Notes under the pieces: generated by a model
Databases searched by the model: none
Seen by the model: only the letters and a program-made list of their open reading frames with translations
What the model was told of the DNA's origin: nothing
Made by a program: the position numbers and the translations under genes
From: Faecalibacterium taiwanense
GTDB lineage: Bacteria > Bacillota > Clostridia > Oscillospirales > Ruminococcaceae
DNA: 64,000 nucleotides
Reading direction: 5' to 3'
Assembly: GCF_036632915.2 (NCBI RefSeq)
Contig: NZ_CP155552.1
Coordinates: 496,001-560,000, forward strand
Shown here: positions 1 through 8,177 of the stretch, piece after piece
Position numbering within the stretch: the first letter of the stretch is position 1
How the letters are laid out: each line of letters opens with the position of its first letter

Positions 1-392
1 CCAAATATACCGCCAACATGGAGCGCGGCATCGACACCAGCGGCATCCTGACCATGGATTACAGCGGCTTCAAGGCCGTGAGCATCGCCGCCAAGGACTG
101 CGCGGCCCCGGCCCGGTACATCATTCAGGGCACGAAGGGCTATATCATGCAGAAGTCCACCGCCAACTGCTGCGGCGGCATCACCTTCCACCCTAACGAG
201 GGCAAGGAAGAGCACTATAACCTGAATGGCGGCAGGCCCCGGCAGGCGGCAGAGTTTGAAGCCTTTGCCCGTGCGCTGGAGAGCGGAGATCAGGAGCTGT
301 GCGGCCGGATGCAGGATACCACCATCGCGGTGAGCCGTGTGCTCACGGTGGCCCGCCGCAATGCGGGCATCCGCTTCCCGTGCGACCGCTGA
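1..392 (+). CDS. Gfo/Idh/MocA-family oxidoreductase, C-terminal part
   Basis: This frame is open from the window edge (first full codon at base 3) to TGA at 390-392, so the N-terminal NAD(P)-binding Rossmann domain lies outside the window. The visible part matches the C-terminal substrate domain of Gfo/Idh/MocA dehydrogenases: an AKDC strand, then IIQGTKGYI (family-typical I-x-GTxG-x-I turn), and a final helix (AAEFEAFARAL...) that usually packs against the Rossmann domain. Members oxidise or epimerise sugars, inositols or related polyols with NAD(P). The substrate cannot be read from this fragment. An internal ATG at 18 is not the true start, because the frame continues upstream of it. Confidence 0.8.
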   Translation, partial: KYTANMERGIDTSGILTMDYSGFKAVSIAAKDCAAPARYIIQGTKGYIMQKSTANCCGGITFHPNEGKEEHYNLNGGRPRQAAEFEAFARALESGDQELCGRMQDTTIAVSRVLTVARRNAGIRFPCDR

Positions 393-423
393 AAAAGCCT
401 TTCCCATTGGAACACGCCCTGAC

Positions 424-534
424 AAAAACGCGCTCCAAATTGTTTGAATATTTACTTTAAAACCCGCATAGAGCGGGCAGGTTTGCGCCGTATCCGACGT
501 ATAGGGCGGAACGGCAGCAGGAGGAAAACTGAAT
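424..534 (+). other. Leader of the ECF S-component gene with two small dyads
   Basis: The 142-base gap before the next gene holds two candidate stem-loops. One is an ACCCGC/GCGGG dyad at about 461-478. The other is a GCCGT/ACGGC dyad at about 487-515, just before the Shine-Dalgarno AGGAGG. ECF S-component genes are often riboswitch-controlled, but I could not match this leader to the THF, TPP, FMN, preQ1 or cobalamin aptamer consensus by eye. Treat it only as a possibly structured leader. Confidence 0.25.
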
Positions 535-1128
535 ATGAAAAATACGAAAACTCTTACCCGTGTGGCGCTGCTGGTTGCCATTGAGCTGGTCATGAAAATG
601 GTGGGTCTGGGCAGTGTGCCTGTGGGCCCGCTGTACATGAGCTTCCTGACCCTTCCCATTGCAGTGGGTGCCATCACCATGGGCCCCGCTGTGGGCGCAC
701 TGCTGGGCGGTGTGTTCGGCGCAGTGAGCTTCTACGATGCCATCACCGGTGCTTCCGCTATGACGGGTGCGCTGTTTCAGGTAAGCCCTGTGAACACCTT
801 TATCCTGTGCGTGGGTATGCGCGTGCTGATGGGCCTGTGCTGCGGCCTGATCTTCAGCGGCCTGAAGCGCTTTGATAAGCCCGGCACTTGGAGCTACATC
901 GTCAGCGCCATGAGCGCCCCGTTCCTGAACACGGTGTTCTTCATGGGCTGGATCGTGCTGGCCTTCTACGGCTGTGACTACGTGCAGAACCTGGTGTCCG
1001 TCAAGGGTGCTGCGAACCCCTTCATGTTCGTGGTGCTGCTGGTCGGCGTGCAGGGCGTGGCCGAGTTCCTTGTCTCCGGCATTCTGGGCGGCATCGTAGC
1101 CCGTGCCGTGGCAAAGTTCGTAAAATAA
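535..1128 (+). CDS. ECF-type vitamin transporter, S component
   Basis: The product is 197 residues, almost entirely hydrophobic, with about six membrane segments and a short basic N-terminus (MKNTKTLTR). This is the size and pattern of the substrate-binding S subunit of an energy-coupling factor transporter. The first helix TRVALLVAIELVMKM and the glycine-rich loop GPAVGALLGGVFGAVSF resemble folate/pantothenate/riboflavin-type S proteins. It would sit in the membrane and work with EcfA, EcfA' and EcfT, none of which is in this window, which is usual for group II systems. A good AGGAGG lies 8 bases before the ATG. The vitamin cannot be assigned from sequence inspection; an uncharacterised QueT- or PanT-like protein is possible. 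Confidence 0.75.
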   Translation: MKNTKTLTRVALLVAIELVMKMVGLGSVPVGPLYMSFLTLPIAVGAITMGPAVGALLGGVFGAVSFYDAITGASAMTGALFQVSPVNTFILCVGMRVLMGLCCGLIFSGLKRFDKPGTWSYIVSAMSAPFLNTVFFMGWIVLAFYGCDYVQNLVSVKGAANPFMFVVLLVGVQGVAEFLVSGILGGIVARAVAKFVK

Positions 1129-1171
1129 AAGATGTGCCGGATGTCAGGGCGGCGCATTCTATAATCGTGAT

Positions 1172-1207
1172 AAAAAACTCCTCCGGCGAAAGCTGGAGGA
1201 GTTTTTT
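1172..1207 (+). terminator. Rho-independent terminator after the ECF S-component gene
   Basis: A perfect dyad (AAAAAACTCCTCC ... GGAGGAGTTTTTT) with a 10-base loop ends in a T run 44 bases after the stop codon. The A-rich 5' arm would also let it work weakly on the minus strand. Confidence 0.9.
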
Positions 1208-1265
1208 CACAACAAATATTTCTCCTGCATAGGATGGCCCACGAGCAGGCAAAGGGGGATGCGGC

Positions 1266-2060
1266 ATGGAAGCGAAAAAGCTGTTTGCGGTGGTGGGCAC
1301 CGATGCCCGGCAGGCGGCGGCAGGCCGGGTGCTGGAACGGGCAGGTTATGCGGTGGGCGGAGCCGAGCAGGTTGCACTGGCAGATTATATCCTGCTGCCT
1401 CTGCCGCTGGATGCGGCCCGCACCCCGCTGGCAGAGCTGCTGCGGGCCGCAAAGCCCGGTGCGGTGGCACTGGGCGGCAGGCTCTCAGTTCAGGCAAAGA
1501 CCATCGCACAGAAAGCTGGCGTGGAGCTGGTGGATTACTTTGCCCGACCGGAGCTGACGGTGTACAATGCCATCCCTACGGCGGAGGGCTGCATTGGCAT
1601 CCTGCTGGCCGAGCGCACCCGTACCCTGTGGGGCACAAACCTTTTGCTGCTGGGCTTTGGCCCGGTGGGGCAGGCGCTGGGGGCGCGGCTGGCGGCACTG
1701 GGGGCAAATGTGACTGTCTGTGCCCGGCGCGCCGAACAGCGTGCGCTGGCCGAGAGCCTTGGTCTGCGGGGTGCAGAGCTTGCCCGGCTGGCCGCGCTGG
1801 CTCCGGCCTTTGATACGGTGGTGAACACCATCCCGGCCCCGGTGCTGACCGAGCCGGTGCTGGCGGCTCTGCGGCCCGGCAGCCTGATCGTAGATCTGGC
1901 ATCAAAGCCCGGCGGCACCGACTTCGCTGCGGCGCAGCGGCTGGGCTGCAAGGCCATCCATGCGCTCAGCCTGCCCGCCGCCTGTGCGCCGGACACGGCC
2001 GGGGAAGCGGTGGCGCGCACCGTGCTGACCATTTTGCGGGAGCGGGAGGAACACACATGA
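1266..2060 (+). CDS. dpaA: Dipicolinate synthase subunit A (SpoVFA-like)
   Basis: The product has 264 residues. In spore formers DpaA and DpaB convert dihydroxytetrahydrodipicolinate, or a tautomer, to dipicolinic acid. Visible hallmarks are the N-terminal domain, the signature NAIPTAEG at residues 101-108, and a nucleotide-binding Rossmann motif GFGPVG at 130-135 with its ALGARLAALG helix. It ends in ATGA overlap with dpaB (stop 2058-2060, next ATG 2057), so the two are translationally coupled. An AAAGGGGG ribosome site precedes the ATG. The B. subtilis protein is about 300 residues, so this one is somewhat short at the N-terminus. A dipicolinate gene is unexpected if the organism is the non-sporulating Faecalibacterium. 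Confidence 0.85.
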   Translation: MEAKKLFAVVGTDARQAAAGRVLERAGYAVGGAEQVALADYILLPLPLDAARTPLAELLRAAKPGAVALGGRLSVQAKTIAQKAGVELVDYFARPELTVYNAIPTAEGCIGILLAERTRTLWGTNLLLLGFGPVGQALGARLAALGANVTVCARRAEQRALAESLGLRGAELARLAALAPAFDTVVNTIPAPVLTEPVLAALRPGSLIVDLASKPGGTDFAAAQRLGCKAIHALSLPAACAPDTAGEAVARTVLTILREREEHT

Positions 2061-2646
2061 GAACGCAGAAAAAAGGACGCATTGCATTTGCGGTGTGCGG
2101 CAGCTTCTGCACACTGGAAGCGGCGCTTGCGGCAGCGCAGCAGCTGACAGAACAGGGCTGGGAGCTGCTGCCCATCATGAGCTTTGCCGCAAAGCAGGAT
2201 ACCCGCTTTGGCACCGGGCAGTTCTGGCAGGAACGGCTGGAAGCCCTTACCGGCCATGCAGTGTTGGACACGTTGCAGGCCGTGGAGCCGCTTGGCCCTA
2301 AAAAGCTGGCCAGTGCACTGGTGATCGCGCCCTGCACCGGGGCCACGCTGGCAAGGCTGGCGGCGGGGCTTTCCGATACGCCGGTAACGCTGGCGGCAAA
2401 AAGCCTTTGCGGGTGGGATGCCCGGTGGTGGTGGGCGTTTCCACAAACGACGGGCTGGGAGCGTCGGGGGAGAACATCGCTCGACTTTTCCAACGCAAGC
2501 ATTACTATTTTGTGCCCTACGGGCAGGATGACCCCACCCACAAGCCCAACAGCCTGAAGGCGGACTTTGCCCGTCTGCCCGCTGCACTGGACGCTGCGCT
2601 GGCCGGGCGGCAGCTGCAGCCCGTTCTGCTGCAAAACAACGTCTGA
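2057..2646 (+). pseudogene. dpaB: Dipicolinate synthase subunit B, frameshifted in this sequence
   Basis: This is a flavoprotein-fold subunit B of dipicolinate synthase. The first frame (from ATG 2057) carries the N-terminal AVCGSFCTLE motif and IAPCTGAT. Homology then continues in the next frame from about 2401 (GCPVVVGVSTNDGLG, HYYFVPYGQDDPTHKPNS, QLQPV), which closely resembles the SpoVFB C-terminus. One extra A in the A5 run at 2398-2402 would restore a continuous frame reading AAKKPLRVGCPVV, which lines up without a gap with my recollection of the B. subtilis protein. The lesion is therefore a single -1 in a homopolymer, either a sequencing error or a real inactivation. Without repair, translation from dpaB runs out of register to 2557. 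Confidence 0.8.
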
Positions 2647-2651
2647 ATGGC

Positions 2652-2680
2652 TTTTCAGCCGGGGTAAAGTGTGGTATACT
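2652..2680 (+). promoter_or_regulatory. Possible sigma-A promoter for the carboxypeptidase gene
   Basis: A TATACT -10 box lies at 2675-2680, with a weak TTTTCA -35 at 2652-2657 (17-base spacer), just after the dpaB stop codon and about 60 bases before the carboxypeptidase start. The -10 is good and the -35 poor. Confidence 0.45.
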
Positions 2681-2743
2681 ATTATCTGATGCTTTGCCGG
2701 TGCAGTACGACGGGCAGAAAAACGCTCAATGGAGAAAAACCAG

Positions 2744-4084
2744 ATGAAAAAACTGACAGCGGCGCTGTGCGTTGTGCTGCTTATGATCTGCGTGTTCGTG
2801 CCGGGGGCAGCGGCGGCTGGCCCTGCCCTTGGTGCCACCCGCGCTTACTGCATCATCGATGCAGACACCGGCCTTGTGCTGGCACAGCAGAATATGAACG
2901 AAGAGCTGCACCCGGCATCCATCACCAAGGTGATGACGCTGGGCCTTGCCTGCGAAAAGGCGCAGGGAAACTGGGATGATATAAAGCTCACCGTGACCCA
3001 CGAGGATGTTTACTCGCTGGCGGGCACCGATTCCAGTCACATTGCCCTGCGCGAGGGCGAAGAAGTGCCCCTGACGGATGCACTGTATGCCACCATGATG
3101 GCCAGTGCCAACGACGGCGCGAACCTGCTGGCCGAATATGTGGGAGAGGGCACCATCGCGGACGGCGTGGCAAAGATGAATGCACGGGTAGAAGAGCTGG
3201 GCCTTGCGCACACCCACTTTGCAAACCCCCACGGCATCAGCGACGAGGACCACTACACCAGCTGCTACGATATGGCGCAGATCCTGCGCTGGGCACTGGA
3301 GCAGCCGGGCTTTGAGCAGGTGTTCACCCGCAATGAGATGTACACCATGCAGCCCACCAATATCCAGCCCGTGACCCGCTATTTTTCCCAGCAGGACAAG
3401 ATGCGCATTGGCTCCAGCCGGTACTACATCTCGTCCATTCTGGGTTCCAAGCTCGGTTATACCAACACGGCCCGCTACAGCTACGCCTGTCTGGCGGAGC
3501 AGAACGGCGTGCGGCTCATCTGCGTGACCATGCAGAGCGAGCTGAGCACTGATAAATACAACGATATGCGCACCCTGCTGGATTATGCGTTCAGCACCTT
3601 TACCGGCTACACCGACCTGCCCGCGCAGGGCATCACAGCACCGCTGAGCGTGGTGGGCGGCGGCGGGAGCCTTGGCACCGTGACCGTCTCCGACCCCGGC
3701 GTGCGGCTGCTGCTGGCCAACGGCCTGACTGCCGACGATGTGGAGGTGACGCTGGAACTGCCGGAAAGCTATGTCCTTGGCTCCGACCCGGAGGTGTACG
3801 CTGTGTACACCGTCCACGGCGGCGAAAAGCAGGAGAGCACCAGCGTGCGTGTGGATGCGGAAATTTCCGGCCTGCCTGAACTGCTGGAGAACAGCACCGG
3901 TCAGGAGCTGGAAGCGGCCAAGGCGGTAAAGCCCCAAAGCCATGCATTCTGGCTGCTGGGCATCTCGCTGGGGTCCACCGCAGCGGCAGCGCTGGTGACT
4001 TTTCTGGTGGTGCGGTTCATCACTTGGCGGAAGAAACGCCGCAGAACGCGCACGGAACAGGGACAGACCCGCCGCAGCAAATAA
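2744..4084 (+). CDS. D-alanyl-D-alanine carboxypeptidase, PBP5/DacF family
   Basis: This is a penicillin-binding-type serine peptidase that trims the terminal D-alanine of peptidoglycan stem peptides outside the membrane. Numbering from ATG 2744: a signal peptide (MKKLTAALCVVLLMICVF...AAA), catalytic S59-x-x-K62 in SITK, SxN at 120-122 (SAN), and a C-terminal hydrophobic anchor (about 404-427) followed by a very basic tail. The third motif, normally KTG, reads KLG (235-237, in GSKLGYTN), which is unusual. I chose ATG 2744 over ATG 2729 because the GGAG at 2730-2733 then serves as its ribosome site. It probably shares a transcript with the polysaccharide genes downstream, since no terminator intervenes. 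Confidence 0.85.
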   Translation: MKKLTAALCVVLLMICVFVPGAAAAGPALGATRAYCIIDADTGLVLAQQNMNEELHPASITKVMTLGLACEKAQGNWDDIKLTVTHEDVYSLAGTDSSHIALREGEEVPLTDALYATMMASANDGANLLAEYVGEGTIADGVAKMNARVEELGLAHTHFANPHGISDEDHYTSCYDMAQILRWALEQPGFEQVFTRNEMYTMQPTNIQPVTRYFSQQDKMRIGSSRYYISSILGSKLGYTNTARYSYACLAEQNGVRLICVTMQSELSTDKYNDMRTLLDYAFSTFTGYTDLPAQGITAPLSVVGGGGSLGTVTVSDPGVRLLLANGLTADDVEVTLELPESYVLGSDPEVYAVYTVHGGEKQESTSVRVDAEISGLPELLENSTGQELEAAKAVKPQSHAFWLLGISLGSTAAAALVTFLVVRFITWRKKRRRTRTEQGQTRRSK

Positions 4085-4155
4085 GCGCAAAAGCCTGTGT
4101 CGAACAGACTTTTCCAGATAAAACAAACATGCTTCACAAAAGAGAGGTACAAAAT

Positions 4156-4722
4156 ATGGGCAAGTTTACGTTTACTCAGACCGAGATCCCCGGTGTTGTG
4201 GTCATTGAGCCGCAGGTGTTCGGCGACGACCGCGGCTATTTTATGGAGACCTATCAGAAGGATCAGTTTGCCGAAGCCGGCATCGATAAGGAATTCGTGC
4301 AGGACAACCAGAGCCGCTCCACCCGCGGCGTGCTGCGCGGCCTGCACTTCCAGAAGAACCACACGCAGGGCAAGCTGGTGCGCGTGACCAAGGGCGAGGT
4401 GTTTGACGTGGCCGTGGACTGCCGCCCCCACAGCGCCACCTTCGGCAAGTGGGTGGGCGTGACCCTTTCCGAGGAAAACAAGAAGATGTTCTACATCCCG
4501 GAGGGCTTTGCACACGGTTTTCTGGTGCTGAGCGATGTGGCAGAGTTCTGCTACAAGTGCACCGATGTGTATGACCCCACCAGCGAGGGCGGCATCCCCT
4601 ACGATGACCCCACCGTGAACGTGCAGTGGCCGGACTGCGGCTGCGAGCACAAGACCAGCGCAAAGGACAAGCTGCACGAGCCCTTTGCTGCACAGAAGTT
4701 TGAATATTTTGAAAAGTGGTGA
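4156..4722 (+). CDS. rfbC: dTDP-4-dehydrorhamnose 3,5-epimerase
   Basis: This is a 188-residue cupin enzyme of dTDP-L-rhamnose synthesis. It epimerises dTDP-4-keto-6-deoxyglucose at C3 and C5 in the cytoplasm. Family marks include FGDDRGYFMETY, the RGLHFQ segment with the catalytic histidine, the RVTKGEVFDVAVDCR strand, and IPEGFAHGFLVLSD. The length is normal. The start at 4156 is supported by AGAGAGG eight bases upstream, and the longer in-frame extension back to 4024 overlaps the preceding gene and lacks homology. It opens a block with an ABC exporter and a glycosyltransferase, implying a rhamnose-containing wall polysaccharide. The other rhamnose genes (rfbA, B, D) are not in this window. 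Confidence 0.93.
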   Translation: MGKFTFTQTEIPGVVVIEPQVFGDDRGYFMETYQKDQFAEAGIDKEFVQDNQSRSTRGVLRGLHFQKNHTQGKLVRVTKGEVFDVAVDCRPHSATFGKWVGVTLSEENKKMFYIPEGFAHGFLVLSDVAEFCYKCTDVYDPTSEGGIPYDDPTVNVQWPDCGCEHKTSAKDKLHEPFAAQKFEYFEKW

Positions 4723-4728
4723 TCGCCT

Positions 4729-5538
4729 GTGGCAAAATTCAAAGCAATGTGGAACGGCTTCTGGTGCTACCGCTATCTGCTGTGGAACCTCGTCAGCCGT
4801 GACTTCAAGCTCAAATACCGCCGCAGCGTGCTGGGCGTGGTGTGGAGCGTTCTGAACCCGCTGCTCATGTGCCTTGTGTACTGGGCCGTGTTCAGCAGTC
4901 TGATGGACATGCGCGGCAGCGGCATCGACAACTTTGCCGTGTTCCTGATGTGCGGCCAGCTGCTGTTCAACTTCTTCAACGAGGCCACCTCCACCGGCAT
5001 GAGCAGTGTGCTGGGCGCTGCGCCCCTGCTCAAAAAGGTGTATATCCCCAAGTATATCTTCCCGCTGGAAAAGTGCTGCTTTGCCATGGTGAACTGCGTG
5101 TTCAGCTTTGTGGCGCTGCTGCTGGTCATGATCTTTACCGGTGCACCCTTCCACCTGACCCTCATCGAGGCGGTCTACCCGCTGGTGACGCTGTTCTTCT
5201 TCAGTCTGGGCGTGGGCCTGCTTCTGGCAGCGGCTACCGTGTTCTTCCGGGATATCATGCACATCTGGAGCGTGTTCATCACCGCATTGCTGTATTTTTC
5301 CGCCATCTTCTACGATCCCACCCAGATGACCTTTTCCATCGGCGGGTTCAACATGCAGCAGATCATCAAGCTGAATCCCATGTACTGGTACATCACAGGC
5401 TTCCGCCGTACCGTGATGTGGGGCATCCCGCTGGATTTCAACATGTTCGCGGTGTGCGGCTGCTGCGCCGTGCTCTCCATGCTGGTGGGCGTGTGGGTGT
5501 TCCGCAAAACGCAGGACCGCTTTGTGCTGCATATTTAA
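4729..5538 (+). CDS. Polysaccharide ABC-2 transporter permease (Wzm/TagG-like)
   Basis: A 269-residue integral membrane protein with six predicted helices and the ABC-2 signature near the N-terminus (LVSRDFKLKYRRSVLGVVWS, then LNPLLMCLVYWAVF). Such permeases pair with an ATPase to export lipid-linked O-antigen, teichoic acid or rhamnan chains across the membrane. The next gene encodes that ATPase. The start is a GTG at 4729, six bases after the rfbC stop. The ribosome site is weak, suggesting translational coupling, and the next in-frame ATG is at 4747. Confidence 0.9.
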   Translation: MAKFKAMWNGFWCYRYLLWNLVSRDFKLKYRRSVLGVVWSVLNPLLMCLVYWAVFSSLMDMRGSGIDNFAVFLMCGQLLFNFFNEATSTGMSSVLGAAPLLKKVYIPKYIFPLEKCCFAMVNCVFSFVALLLVMIFTGAPFHLTLIEAVYPLVTLFFFSLGVGLLLAAATVFFRDIMHIWSVFITALLYFSAIFYDPTQMTFSIGGFNMQQIIKLNPMYWYITGFRRTVMWGIPLDFNMFAVCGCCAVLSMLVGVWVFRKTQDRFVLHI

Positions 5539-5550
5539 GGAGGAAGAACA

Positions 5551-6294
5551 ATGGAACCGATCATCAAAGTGGACAATGTTTCCATGTGCTTCAACCTCTC
5601 CAAGGAAAAGCATGAGAGCCTGAAGGAATACTTCCTTGCCATGGTGCAGGGCCGCCTGCAGTACGATGAATTTTACGCCCTCAAGGACGTGAGTCTGGAC
5701 ATCATGCCCGGCGATTTCTATGGCCTTGTGGGCCTGAACGGCTCGGGCAAGTCCACCCTGCTCAAGACCATTGCGGGCGTGTACAAGCCCAGCAAGGGCA
5801 AGGTGACGGTCCGCGGCTCCATCGCCCCGCTCATCGAGCTGGGCGCGGGCTTTGATATGGACCTGACTGCCCGCGAGAACATCTATCTGAACGGCACGGT
5901 GCTGGGCTTCTCGCCCAAGTATCTGGACGAAAAGTTTGATGAGATCGTGGAGTTCAGCGAGCTGCAGAACTTTCTGGATGTGCCGCTCAAGAACTACTCC
6001 TCCGGCATGGTGGCCCGCATCGGCTTTGCCATTGCCACCATCACCAAGCCCGATATCCTCATTGCGGACGAGGTGCTTTCGGTGGGCGATTTCCTGTTCC
6101 AGCAGAAGTGCGAAAAGCGGATGCAGGAGCTGATGGCGGGCGGCACCACGGTCATTCTGGTGTCTCACTCCATTGAGCAGATCGAGCGCATGTGCAGCAA
6201 GGTGGCATGGCTGAGCCACGGCCACCTGAAAATGAACGGCGATACGGCAACGGTCTGCGCGGCCTACAAGGCAACGCAGCGCGGCGAGGCCTGA
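5551..6294 (+). CDS. Polysaccharide ABC transporter ATP-binding protein (Wzt/TagH-like)
   Basis: A 247-residue nucleotide-binding domain of the O-antigen/teichoic-acid export class. It has Walker A GLNGSGKST (61-69), the class-specific APLIELGAGFDMDLTARENIYLNG stretch that follows the Q-loop, signature NYSSGMVARIGF, Walker B ILIADEVLSVGD, and the switch histidine in LVSHS. It lacks the C-terminal carbohydrate-binding extension of Wzt proteins that recognise capped chains, so it is of the short TagH/Wzt type. The ribosome site is AGGAGG. It forms an operon with the permease 12 bases upstream, and the glycosyltransferase begins 1 base after its stop. Confidence 0.92.
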   Translation: MEPIIKVDNVSMCFNLSKEKHESLKEYFLAMVQGRLQYDEFYALKDVSLDIMPGDFYGLVGLNGSGKSTLLKTIAGVYKPSKGKVTVRGSIAPLIELGAGFDMDLTARENIYLNGTVLGFSPKYLDEKFDEIVEFSELQNFLDVPLKNYSSGMVARIGFAIATITKPDILIADEVLSVGDFLFQQKCEKRMQELMAGGTTVILVSHSIEQIERMCSKVAWLSHGHLKMNGDTATVCAAYKATQRGEA

Positions 6295-6295
6295 T

Positions 6296-8173
6296 ATGAA
6301 TGTACGACTGAAACGTGCCAGAGAACTGGCAGGCTATGCGGTGCAGCTGACGAGGGACGAGGGCCTGCCCACCATGCTCAAACAGGGCGCGGGCTTTGTC
6401 AAGCGCCGCTGCTTTGGCAAGCGTGCCCGCTATCTGCCCGCCAAAAAGGTGCTGGAAGCCCAGCGGGCCGAAATGGCCGGCAAAACGGCGGCAGACTGCG
6501 GCCTGCCCACCATCAGCATCCTGACTCCGCTGTATAATACACCGGAAAAATACCTGCGGGAATTTCTGGATTCCTTTGTGAACCAGACGGCCCCCAACGG
6601 TCAGCTCTGCCTTGCGGATGCTTCCGATGCAGAACATGCCGATGTGAAGCGCATCGTGGAGGAATATCAGACAAAGAATCAACGCATCGTATACCAAAAG
6701 ATCGAAAACAAAGGCATTGCGGCCAACACCAATGCTGCGGCAGAGCTTGCCACAGGGGAATATCTGGCCCTTGCCGACCACGATGATATCCTTGCGCCCC
6801 ACGCCATGTACACCATGGGCAAAGCCATTCTGCAGCTGCGGGCGCAGGGCGAGCCGGACGGCTTCCTCTACAGCGATGAAGCACTCTTTTCCAAGAGCAT
6901 CCGGCGGCCCATGGTGGCCCACTTCAAGCCGGATTACGCCCCGGACTACCTGCTGTGCTGCAACTACATCTGCCACTTGGCGGTGTTCCAAAAGGCGCTG
7001 TGGGATGAGATCGGCGGGGAGCGGCCGGAGTGCGACGGCAGTCAGGACCACGACCTGTTCCTGCGCCTTGTGGAAAAGACCGGCGGCGCGGCCCATGTGC
7101 CGCAGGTGCTGTACTACTGGCGGGTGCACGCAGGCTCCACCTCCGGCGGCACCGATGCCAAGCCCTATGTGGCGGCAGCAGCCAAAAAGGCGCTGGCCGA
7201 CCATCTGGCCCGCACCGGACGCACCGGCACCGTAGAGGATGGCCTGTTCCCCAGTACCTACCGGGTGAAGTGGGACATTGTGGGCGACCCGAAGGTAAGC
7301 ATCCTCATCCCGAACAAGGACCACACCGACGATCTGGAAAAGTGCCTGCACAGCATCTGGACCAAAACCAGCTGGGAGAACTTTGAGGTTATCGTCATCG
7401 AGAACAACTCCACCGACCCGGCCACCTTTACCTATTATAAGGAAGCCCGGCAGCGCTACGACGGCCTGCAGGTGGTCAGCTACCCGCAGAAGGGCTTCAA
7501 CTTTTCCGGCATCAACAACTTTGGCCGGCAGTACGCCAGCGGGGATTACCTGCTGCTGCTGAACAACGACGTGGAGGTGCGCAATGCGGATTGGCTCACG
7601 GAGCTTTTGCGGCAGTGTGCTCACCCCGGCGGCGCGGCCATCTGCGGCGCAGAGCTGTTTTACCCGGACGAGACGTTGCAGCATGCAGGCGTTGTGACCG
7701 GCCTTGGCGGCTACGCGGGCCACAGCCACAAATACCGCAAGGCGGGCGGCAGCGGCTACATGTTCCGCGCTGCAACGGTGCAGGACTTTTCCGCCGTCAC
7801 CGGTGCCTGCCTGCTGGTAAAGACCAGCGTGTGGGACGAAGTGGGCGGTCTGGACGAGGCCTTTGCGGTGGCCTTCAACGATGTGGATTTCTGCCTGCGG
7901 GTGCGGGATGCAGGCTGCCGCATTGCGTGGACACCCTATGCTCAGCTGACCCATTACGAGAGCAAGAGCCGCGGCGGCGACGAAAAAGACCCAGTGAAGG
8001 CCCGGCGCTTTGCCGCCGAGCAGCAGCGGCTGTATGCCGTGCACGGCAAGGCGAACATCCTGCACGACCCCTACTACAACCCCAACCTGACCATGGACCG
8101 GGAGGATTTTTCCGAAAGCAATGATCTGCGCGGGCTGAAAGAGGGACGTATCACGGTGCAGTGGAGGAAATAA
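6296..8173 (+). CDS. Glycosyltransferase with two family-2 (GT-A) domains
   Basis: A 625-residue cytoplasmic enzyme expected to add sugars to the exported wall polysaccharide. Domain 1 (about 75-300) starts ISILTPLYNTPEKYLREFL and has an ADHDDIL metal-binding DxD-type motif. Domain 2 (about 335-610) starts KVSILIPNKDHTDDLEKCL, has NNDVEV, and ends in VTGACLLVKTSVWDEVGG, FNDVDFCLRVRDAG and WTPYAQLTHYESKSRG. Bifunctional two-GT2 proteins of this layout occur in rhamnan clusters of Gram-positives. The N-terminal about 70 residues are basic and possibly membrane-associating. Acceptor and donor cannot be stated. Confidence 0.9.
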   Translation: MNVRLKRARELAGYAVQLTRDEGLPTMLKQGAGFVKRRCFGKRARYLPAKKVLEAQRAEMAGKTAADCGLPTISILTPLYNTPEKYLREFLDSFVNQTAPNGQLCLADASDAEHADVKRIVEEYQTKNQRIVYQKIENKGIAANTNAAAELATGEYLALADHDDILAPHAMYTMGKAILQLRAQGEPDGFLYSDEALFSKSIRRPMVAHFKPDYAPDYLLCCNYICHLAVFQKALWDEIGGERPECDGSQDHDLFLRLVEKTGGAAHVPQVLYYWRVHAGSTSGGTDAKPYVAAAAKKALADHLARTGRTGTVEDGLFPSTYRVKWDIVGDPKVSILIPNKDHTDDLEKCLHSIWTKTSWENFEVIVIENNSTDPATFTYYKEARQRYDGLQVVSYPQKGFNFSGINNFGRQYASGDYLLLLNNDVEVRNADWLTELLRQCAHPGGAAICGAELFYPDETLQHAGVVTGLGGYAGHSHKYRKAGGSGYMFRAATVQDFSAVTGACLLVKTSVWDEVGGLDEAFAVAFNDVDFCLRVRDAGCRIAWTPYAQLTHYESKSRGGDEKDPVKARRFAAEQQRLYAVHGKANILHDPYYNPNLTMDREDFSESNDLRGLKEGRITVQWRK

Positions 8174-8177
8174 CAGC

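Noticed and set aside
424..534. Possible vitamin riboswitch before the ECF S-component gene
   Set aside because: Small dyads exist, but I could not match a known aptamer consensus, so I list it only as a possibly structured leader.
3901..6225. Minus-strand open frame of about 770 codons opposite the polysaccharide genes
   Set aside because: Histidine/alanine/valine-rich antisense translation of rfbC and the ABC transporter genes; no ribosome site or promoter.
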